Source: Cyanobium gracile_A (GTDB lineage Bacteria; Cyanobacteriota; Cyanobacteriia; PCC-6307; Cyanobiaceae). Taken from it: a stretch of 64,000 bases of DNA. Below are positions 59,062-64,000 of the stretch, piece by piece (positions within the stretch are counted from its first letter, which is position 1; every line of letters starts with the position of its first letter). A program made the position numbers and the translations under genes. The stretch lies in contig NZ_JAYGHY010000011.1 in the NCBI RefSeq assembly GCF_034931305.1, positions 1-64,000 on the forward strand. The letters run 5' to 3'. The notes beneath the pieces are model-generated. The model saw nothing but the letters and a program-made list of their open reading frames with translations. It did not search any database and was not told the origin of the DNA.

Positions 59062-59765
59062 CAGCCTGGGGCACCGGGATCGAGCAGGATCATGCCGGAG
59101 CCCACCAGAGCCCGGCGGGCCAGCAGGCGCTGCAGGCCGTCCACCAGCTCCAGCCGTTCGTAGCCCAGGGCCAGGGCGCGCTGCTGCCAGCGCTCCGCCC
59201 AGCGCCGCCGGTTCGCTTCGCTGAGGCCGGTGTAGGTCGGCGCCATGGTCAGCACCAGCCGGCCTTCGGCGGGCACCGGATGGGCCGAGGCGATCAGATG
59301 GTCGGGATCGTCCTGGGCCAGCAGCGCCAGGAGGGGGTCGAGCGCCAGGGGCGGCGGTGGCTCCGGCTCCGGCAGGGGCGTGCTCTCCTCCACGGCCAGG
59401 GGGGGCACCGTGAAAGGAGCGGGTGCGGGGAGGGCCGGAGCGGAGACGGGTGCCGGGGTCGCCAGGGGCGCAGCGGGCTCTCCGACCGCCTGCACCGCCC
59501 GGTGGGACAGCCCACGCCAGACCTGCCCCGCCAGGGCCAGGGCGAGGGCCAGCAGGGCCGCCAGCAGCAGGGGCCAGAACAGGGGGGCCAGGCCCTGGGG
59601 CCAGAAGCCCGGCACCGACAGGTCCCCCTCCCGGTTGCGGCGCCAGAGTTCGCGCAGCTTCAGGCGCAGGGTCGCGAGCACGGCCCGCGCGGCGTCGCCG
59701 AGCTGGCCCCAGGGACTGGCGTAGGGCGCCGGCAGATCGGAGGGTGGCGGAACCGGATCAGCCAT
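59061..59765 (-). CDS. Proline-rich single-span membrane protein, unknown
   Basis: 234 aa. About 45 cytoplasmic residues are followed by one span (APLFWPLLLAALLALALALAG, about 59-79). A Pro/Ala/Glu-rich linker follows (about 95-140), then a folded C-terminal part of about 85 residues (LIASAHPVPAEGRLVLTMAPTYTGLSEANRRRWAERWQQRALALGYERLELVDGLQRLLARRALVGSGMILLD). The end unit looks like a small alpha/beta domain. The layout recalls bitopic envelope proteins, with the tail in the periplasm. No family is recognised. It is placed 11 bp after glgA and overlaps murF by one base, so it is probably co-transcribed with murF. Confidence 0.65.
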   Translation of the reverse strand: MADPVPPPSDLPAPYASPWGQLGDAARAVLATLRLKLRELWRRNREGDLSVPGFWPQGLAPLFWPLLLAALLALALALAGQVWRGLSHRAVQAVGEPAAPLATPAPVSAPALPAPAPFTVPPLAVEESTPLPEPEPPPPLALDPLLALLAQDDPDHLIASAHPVPAEGRLVLTMAPTYTGLSEANRRRWAERWQQRALALGYERLELVDGLQRLLARRALVGSGMILLDPGAPG

Positions 59766-59776
59766 GGGCGCCGGAC

Positions 59777-61321
59777 TCAGGAGTCGTTACGGCGACGCAG
59801 CAAGGCCAGGGGGTTGCGGGGGCGCGGCGCCGGCGGAGGTTCCTTGGTGACCACGTCCGGCCTGGGCTCGTCGTGCAACAGGCTGGGATCGGCTCCCTGA
59901 CCCTGGGAGAAGCGCTCCACCTGGGCGGCGTCGGGGGTGGGCTCTTTGACGCCGCAGACCTCGCGGTACATGGCGTCGTACTCCAGAGCCGAGCGGTTCC
60001 AGCTGAAGTCGGTGGTCATGGCCCGCCGCTGCAGCTCCTGCCAGCTGGGCTCGTTGCGGTAGGCCTCCCAGGATCGGACGATCGTGGTGTAGAAGTCGAT
60101 CGCCTCGTAGCGATCGAAGCCGTAGCCCGTGCCGGTGCCGGCTGTGGGGTCGTTGGGGGGCACGGTGTCCACCAGGCCGCCGACGCGGCGCACCACAGGA
60201 ATCGAGCCGTAGCGCATGGCCAGCATCTGGCTGATGCCGCAGGGCTCGAAGCGGCTCGGCATCAGGAAGGCGTCGCTGCCCGCATAGATCAGGCGCGAGA
60301 GGGCGTCGTCGTAGGTGAGGAACACGGCGAAGCGGCCGGGGTGGCGGGCGGCCATCTGCCACAGCCCCGATTCCAGGGCGCGGTCGCCGGTGCCCAGCAC
60401 CACGAACTGGCTGTCGCTGTAGGCCAACACCCGGTCGGCCACCTGCAGCAGCAGGTCGACGCCTTTCTGATCCACCAGGCGGCTCACCATGCCCATCAGG
60501 TAGGTGCGGGGGCTCACGGTCAGCCCCATCCGTTCCTGCAGCAGCCGTTTGCTGGCGCTGCGGCCGGAGAGGTCGTCGGCCGAGAACGGTTCCGGCAGGG
60601 TGGGGTCGGTGGCCGGATCCCAGTCCGCGGTGTCGATGCCGTTGAGGATGCCGCGCAACTTGCCGCTGATGAAGTTCAGCAGGCCGTCGATGCGCTCGCC
60701 GTATTCGGGCGTGCGGATCTCCATCGCATAGGTGGGCGAGACGGCGTTGACCCGGTCGGCATAGAGCAGGGCCGCCGCCATCGTGTGATCGCCCTGCATG
60801 TACCAGGGACACCAGGTGATGCGGTCCAGCTTCCAGCGCCAGGGACCCTGATACCGCAGGTTGTGGATGGTGAACACCGTGCTGATTTCGGGGTCCTGGT
60901 GCATCCACACCGGGATCATGCCGGTGTGCCAGTCGTGGCAATGCAGAACCTGGGGTTTCCAGCCGCCGTTCCAGGCGAATTCAGCCGTGGCGTTGGCGAA
61001 AAAGGTGAAGCGCCAGTCTTCGTCTTCACCGCCGTAGATGCGCTCCGGATCGAACACCGGATGGCCCACCAGATAGATGGGCAGGCCGCTGCTGGGATGG
61101 CGGGTTTCGTAGATGGCGAAATCGGTGCCCATGGCGTGGCCGCGCCACATCGGCTCGGCCGGAATCTTCAGCCGACTCCACAACTTGCCGTAGCCCGGCA
61201 GGATGATGCGCACGTCGTGGCCCAGGGCCGCCAGGGCCGGTGGCAGGGAGCCCACCACGTCGCCCATGCCTCCCACCTTGATCATCGGAGCGCACTCCGC
61301 AGCGGCAAACAGAACCCTCAT
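59777..61321 (-). CDS. glgA: Glycogen synthase (ADP-glucose type, GT5)
   Basis: 514 aa. Transfers glucose from ADP-glucose to the growing alpha-1,4-glucan. The ADP-glucose motif KVGGMGDVVGSLPPALAALGH starts at Lys15. VLHCHDWHTGMIPVWM and FTIHNLRYQG lie in the first domain. RLVDQKGVDLLLQVADRVL, DAFLMPSRFEPCGISQMLAMRYGSIPVVRRVGGLVDTV, with the catalytic EPCG, lie in the second. The C-terminal about 60 residues are variable and basic at the end. With the GH57 branching enzyme in this window it covers chain growth and branching of glycogen. Confidence 0.96.
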   Translation of the reverse strand: MRVLFAAAECAPMIKVGGMGDVVGSLPPALAALGHDVRIILPGYGKLWSRLKIPAEPMWRGHAMGTDFAIYETRHPSSGLPIYLVGHPVFDPERIYGGEDEDWRFTFFANATAEFAWNGGWKPQVLHCHDWHTGMIPVWMHQDPEISTVFTIHNLRYQGPWRWKLDRITWCPWYMQGDHTMAAALLYADRVNAVSPTYAMEIRTPEYGERIDGLLNFISGKLRGILNGIDTADWDPATDPTLPEPFSADDLSGRSASKRLLQERMGLTVSPRTYLMGMVSRLVDQKGVDLLLQVADRVLAYSDSQFVVLGTGDRALESGLWQMAARHPGRFAVFLTYDDALSRLIYAGSDAFLMPSRFEPCGISQMLAMRYGSIPVVRRVGGLVDTVPPNDPTAGTGTGYGFDRYEAIDFYTTIVRSWEAYRNEPSWQELQRRAMTTDFSWNRSALEYDAMYREVCGVKEPTPDAAQVERFSQGQGADPSLLHDEPRPDVVTKEPPPAPRPRNPLALLRRRNDS

Positions 61322-61381
61322 CCGCGCTCGATCCCTGGTGCGCCAGGAACTCTACGGGCTGCCACGAGGCGCCCCTGCCTC

Positions 61382-61969
61382 TCATGGCAGCACCGTCACC
61401 GGGGTGCCCACCTGAACCAGGTCGAACAGCACCCGCACGTCCTCATCGAACAACCGCACACAGCCATGGGAGACGGCGCCACCGACGCTGCGGCGGTTCG
61501 GCGTGCCGTGGAAGCCTGAGGTCACACAGCCCTTCACCTCCAGATGCTCCTGGCCGTTGAAACCCCTCCGGCCCTTGCAGTCCCGGTGGAATCCGATCCA
61601 GCGGGAACCGAGGGGATTGGTGGGACCCGGGGGAATGCGAAGGCCCTTGGCCGGATGCTCCCAGATCGGATCGGCGGTCTTTTCGATCACGCTGAATGAT
61701 CCCACCGGCGTCTCCCAACCGGGCATGCCCACGCCGACAGGAAAACGGCGCAGTTCCCGCTCGCCCTCCATCACCTTCAGCAACCGATGGCGCCGGTCGA
61801 GCACCAGCTTGACCGATGGGGGAATGGGTTCCACTTCAGTTGTGCCTGGCTCCGGTGGGGTCACCACGGCGCTTGGCGGAGCAGAAGCCGCGATGGATGG
61901 CAGCACCATCGCTCCAGCCATGGATCCGACCAAGGCTGCAGCCAAAGACAGGGTGGCATGGCGGTTCAC
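61382..61969 (-). CDS. L,D-transpeptidase (YkuD domain), exported
   Basis: 195 aa from a GTG start. The signal MNRHATLSLAAALVGSMAGAMVLPSIAASA ends near residue 30. The YkuD domain (about 52-195) begins SVKLVLDRRHRLLKVMEGERELRRFPVGVG and holds the catalytic block HGTPNRRSVGGAVSHGCVRLFDEDV, with His154, Ser168-His169 and nucleophile Cys170. These enzymes make 3-3 crosslinks in peptidoglycan or attach proteins to it. Cyanobacterial walls are thick, so a crosslinking role is reasonable. It is divergent from the GAF protein gene. Confidence 0.92.
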   Translation of the reverse strand: MNRHATLSLAAALVGSMAGAMVLPSIAASAPPSAVVTPPEPGTTEVEPIPPSVKLVLDRRHRLLKVMEGERELRRFPVGVGMPGWETPVGSFSVIEKTADPIWEHPAKGLRIPPGPTNPLGSRWIGFHRDCKGRRGFNGQEHLEVKGCVTSGFHGTPNRRSVGGAVSHGCVRLFDEDVRVLFDLVQVGTPVTVLP

Positions 61970-62106
61970 GATCGGAAAGGCCGGTGCATGGGGCTGATTC
62001 TGGACGCTAGCGAGCAGATGCTCCTCTGGAGTCTCCCAAGCCCATGGGACGGACAGGCAGCGTTGAGATCAACCACGGCTGTAGGGTTAGATGTTGGCTG
62101 GGGTTG

Positions 62107-63123
62107 ATGGCTCCCTATCCCGATTATCCGCTACCTGAGGATGAGGAAGCACGCCTGAGGGCACTGGAGCGAATCCTGCTCCTGGAAACCCCTTCCGACC
62201 CGCACCTTGATCGCATCGTGCGCCTGGCCAGCACCACCCTGGGCATGCCGATCGGACTGATTTCGCTGGTGGACCAGAATCGCCAATGGTTCCTTTCCAG
62301 AACAGGAATCGATGCCTGCGAAACCCCTCGCGAGATGGCGTTCTGCGCGCACGCCATCATCACCGATGAGGTGATGGTGATCCCGGATGCAAGCGAAGAT
62401 GGGCGGTTCAACACGAATCCACTGGTCATCGGGGAGCCGAACATCCGCTTTTATGCCGGGGCTCCTGTGAAATCGGCCGATGGCCAGAACCTGGGAACGC
62501 TCTGTCTGATCGATCAGCAGACTCACGGCTTCAGCGATGAGCAGCGGGAAGTGCTGAAGATGTTCGCCGAACAGGTCAGCCGCGAGATTGAATTTCGACA
62601 GGTCCAGTCACACTGCGCAGTGACGGGACTCTGGAAGCGAGAGGCCTTCCTTGGCCTGAGTGAAAAGGAGTTTCAACGGGCGATTCGGACCGGCAACCGG
62701 CTTCATCTCTTGTACTTCGACCATCGTCCCCCTCCGGCGGAGCGCTTGGGTGGGGGCTCCGAATCGGCGGAACAGGGCATCCGGGGACTAGCCGCCGGAT
62801 GGCAGACGCTCTGTGGCCCCGCTGATCTTCTGGGACGGATGGCCGATCGGATGTTCGCCCTGCTGTTGGTCAACACGTCCACAGTGCGTGCCATGGACAT
62901 CGCCCGTTCCCTCTGCGCCGAAGCGAACCAGTTCAACCAGTCGCGGACGGGTCACTGCGAAGCTGGGGAGGTGCATGTCGGTGTGACGGCCCAGGAATCG
63001 ACAGATCTCAGCATCGCCGACATGCTGGTGCGAGCGGAGAACGCGTTGTACCTGACGATGGACGAAGATGCCGATCAGATCATGCGGGTGCAGGACACCG
63101 AGAATGGCAAGGTACGCTCATAG
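62107..63123 (+). CDS. GAF-domain protein with degenerate GGDEF-like C-terminus
   Basis: 338 aa from ATG 62107; the frame opens at 62044. The GAF domain (about 15-165) follows the familiar pattern EEARLRALERILLLETPSDPHLDRIVRLASTTLGMPIGLISLVDQNRQWFLSRTGIDACETPREMAFCAHAI and ends with LCLIDQQTHGFSDEQREVLKMFAEQV. The C-terminal 160 residues begin like a cyclase (TGLWKREAFLGLSEKEFQRAIRTGNRLHLLYFDH). The signature position reads GRMADRMFALLL, so no GGDEF remains and it should not make c-di-GMP. It could bind a ligand or partner instead. Possible promoter pieces TTGAGA (62063) and TAGGGT/TAGATG (62082-62093) precede it. Confidence 0.85.
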   Translation: MAPYPDYPLPEDEEARLRALERILLLETPSDPHLDRIVRLASTTLGMPIGLISLVDQNRQWFLSRTGIDACETPREMAFCAHAIITDEVMVIPDASEDGRFNTNPLVIGEPNIRFYAGAPVKSADGQNLGTLCLIDQQTHGFSDEQREVLKMFAEQVSREIEFRQVQSHCAVTGLWKREAFLGLSEKEFQRAIRTGNRLHLLYFDHRPPPAERLGGGSESAEQGIRGLAAGWQTLCGPADLLGRMADRMFALLLVNTSTVRAMDIARSLCAEANQFNQSRTGHCEAGEVHVGVTAQESTDLSIADMLVRAENALYLTMDEDADQIMRVQDTENGKVRS

Positions 63124-63136
63124 GAACGACCGGGCG

Positions 63137-63610
63137 GTGAAAACAGTCGCTTTGCTCGCTTCGTGGACATCTGCAGCACAGTTCATGAGCCAAGGCGTCA
63201 CGGCCCCCTACCCCGGGGCAATGGAACAGCATCCTGGCATCATTTACAGCTTCAAGAATGACGTCGTAGCTCCGACCTGTTCCCGCACCTTCTGGTTTCT
63301 TCATAAGAGCAAGAAAGTCTGGTTCAGGCTGGATGAAAGGTACAGGGGGATGAACATCGAGCCTTCCTTCTTCTACAGGGGGCAATTGATCCTGTATCGA
63401 GGAGATTTGGCAACTTTTCCGATGGAAGAGCGAAAGTCTCTGGAAGCCACCAGCATTGTCTGGGGGAAGCACGTCTCCAATGGCTGGGGGTGGGGGCCAG
63501 AAGGAACCAACTATTTTCTCAACCTCTTGACGCGATGGTCTGTCTTTCAGCCTGCCCGTTGCCACCCGGAATATTTCAGCATGACGCATCACCTGCCTTT
63601 TTCCCATTGA
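63137..63610 (+). CDS. Unrecognised small protein in a lower-GC stretch
   Basis: 157 aa if GTG 63137 is the start; AGGA at 63122-63125 lies 11 bp before it, and ATG 63185 is an alternative. The first 16 residues (VKTVALLASWTSAA) could be a weak signal. The rest has aromatic-rich stretches: GIIYSFKNDVVAPTCSRTFWFLHKSKKVWFRLDERYRG, GQLILYRGDLATF, and VSNGWGWGPEGTNYFLNLLTRWSVFQPARCHPEYFS. This composition looks coding, with a Trp/Gly motif that might bind a ligand. I recognise no family. A minus-strand frame covers the same DNA and is less protein-like. The 3' end overlaps the anti-sigma gene by 35 bp. Confidence 0.45.
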   Translation: MKTVALLASWTSAAQFMSQGVTAPYPGAMEQHPGIIYSFKNDVVAPTCSRTFWFLHKSKKVWFRLDERYRGMNIEPSFFYRGQLILYRGDLATFPMEERKSLEATSIVWGKHVSNGWGWGPEGTNYFLNLLTRWSVFQPARCHPEYFSMTHHLPFSH

Positions 63611-64000
63611 GAGGATGGCTCAGGGTCAGGCAGTTGGCCATCCCCTCTTGGCGGGAATAGTTGATGCTCCATCCATAGTCCGTGCGAAGCTTCAACAGCA
63701 TCACCAATCCCCAATGGGCTTCTCTGGCAAGAGGATCTGCTGTGCTTGCCGCCACTTCTTTCTGCAGGGACGCTACGGCTGACTCAAAGTCAAAAGGCTC
63801 ACCACGGTCGATGATCTCGACACGAAGGGTGCTGGCTTTCACCTCTACCGAGAGAACGACTTGGGGAGCTGGAACGAGGTGAGCATGGGCATGACGAACC
63901 GCATTGGTGAACCCTTCCACCAGCGCCAACTGAGCCTGCATCCACAGCTCCTCTGGAACGGCCGAACAGGTCAGCCTGTCAAACCAGGTGAGTACGCTCT
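63576..64000 (-). CDS. Anti-sigma regulatory factor (RsbW-like HATPase), C-terminal part
   Basis: The frame enters from the right edge (SVLTWFDRLTCSAVPEELWMQAQ), so the N-terminus lies outside the window and the internal ATG at 63941 is not the start. The serine-kinase ATPase N-box reads LALVEGFTNAVRHAHAH, the pattern of RsbW/SpoIIAB-type proteins. RVEIIDRGEPFDF is the G1 box and EAHWGLVMLLKLRTDY the G2/C-terminal block. Such proteins bind a sigma factor or an anti-sigma antagonist and phosphorylate it in partner switching. The partner is not visible here. It is convergent with the small unknown gene, overlapping it by 35 bp. Confidence 0.88.
   Translation of the reverse strand, partial: SVLTWFDRLTCSAVPEELWMQAQLALVEGFTNAVRHAHAHLVPAPQVVLSVEVKASTLRVEIIDRGEPFDFESAVASLQKEVAASTADPLAREAHWGLVMLLKLRTDYGWSINYSRQEGMANCLTLSHPLNGKKAGDASC

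Noticed and set aside
63080..63607. Minus-strand 175-aa frame opposite the small gene at 63137-63610
   Set aside because: It would overlap the GAF gene's 3' end antisense, has less protein-like composition (Pro/Arg/Cys-rich ends), and the plus frame has a better start signal. Kept as the alternative if strand data disagree.
1..64000. CRISPR arrays, insertion sequences, prophage, rRNA, tmRNA, Yfr1-like RNA
   Set aside because: Looked for repeat-spacer patterns, transposase or integrase motifs and the known RNA cores; none was seen by eye.

Overview
The window looks like core chromosome of a high-GC picocyanobacterium of the alpha-cyanobacterial (Cyanobium / freshwater-brackish Synechococcus) type. 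The signs are a picocyanobacterial-style SasA clock kinase, a PetH with an N-terminal CpcD-like linker domain, a ChpX/NdhD4/NdhF4 CO2-uptake set, the cyanobacterial tRNA-Glu(UUC), OpcA beside Zwf, and very high G+C. There are no insertion sequences, phage genes, CRISPR arrays or rRNA. Genes are packed tightly, often with 1-8 bp start/stop overlaps, and no gene-free gap exceeds 200 bp.

Layout. 0-8.6 kb: an edge-truncated unknown gene, prs and a GHL10 glycoside hydrolase, pepN, a small secreted protein, a CpcS-like protein divergent from sasA, tRNA-Glu and an SRPBCC protein. 8.7-15.5 kb: petH (with a probable internal start for a short isoform) and its terminator, zwf-opcA for the oxidative pentose phosphate pathway, cobB, acylphosphatase and a GAP-family membrane protein. 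15.5-22.7 kb: an SF1 helicase, a DUF212/PAP2 protein and crtE in a chain of 4-bp overlaps, then a GGDEF/EAL protein and folD. 22.7-32.2 kb: a PgpH-type HD phosphohydrolase, a SemiSWEET plus two FluC fluoride channels, a PGM1-like ATP-grasp ligase, a coiled-coil membrane protein, a lone sugar-ABC permease overlapping leuA, and a GH57 branching enzyme.

32.2-42.5 kb is nine tightly spaced minus-strand genes. In transcription order they are ndhF4-ndhD4-chpX (CO2 uptake), a fasciclin-domain protein, two tandem amino-acid-binding proteins, two permeases and an ATPase of an Aap-type importer. 42.7-54.7 kb is rich in transport: a P2A cation ATPase, an APC permease, an SLC13 permease with RCK_C domains, DedA, a deacetylase/formyltransferase pair, peptide deformylase, an NCS2 permease and a UPF0114 membrane protein. 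54.7-62 kb holds pyrC, a META-domain protein, a small membrane protein, YbjQ, murF, a proline-rich membrane protein, glgA and an L,D-transpeptidase. 62-64 kb is visibly less GC-biased: a GAF protein with a degenerate GGDEF domain, an unrecognised small gene, and the 3' part of an RsbW-like anti-sigma ATPase running off the edge.

Taken together the genes cover carbon handling (CO2 uptake, glycogen synthesis and branching, G6PDH), FNR electron transfer, peptidoglycan work (MurF, L,D-transpeptidase), nucleotide precursors (Prs, PyrC, FolD) and signalling (SasA, c-di-GMP-type and HD-type proteins, partner switching). I see no convincing entirely new system. The best leads are the joined CO2-uptake/amino-acid-import array with its altered second binding protein, the petH internal start, the crtE-DUF212 coupling, and the GAF/degenerate-GGDEF plus anti-sigma ATPase region at the right edge. 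All functional calls come from reading motifs by eye; no search was run.
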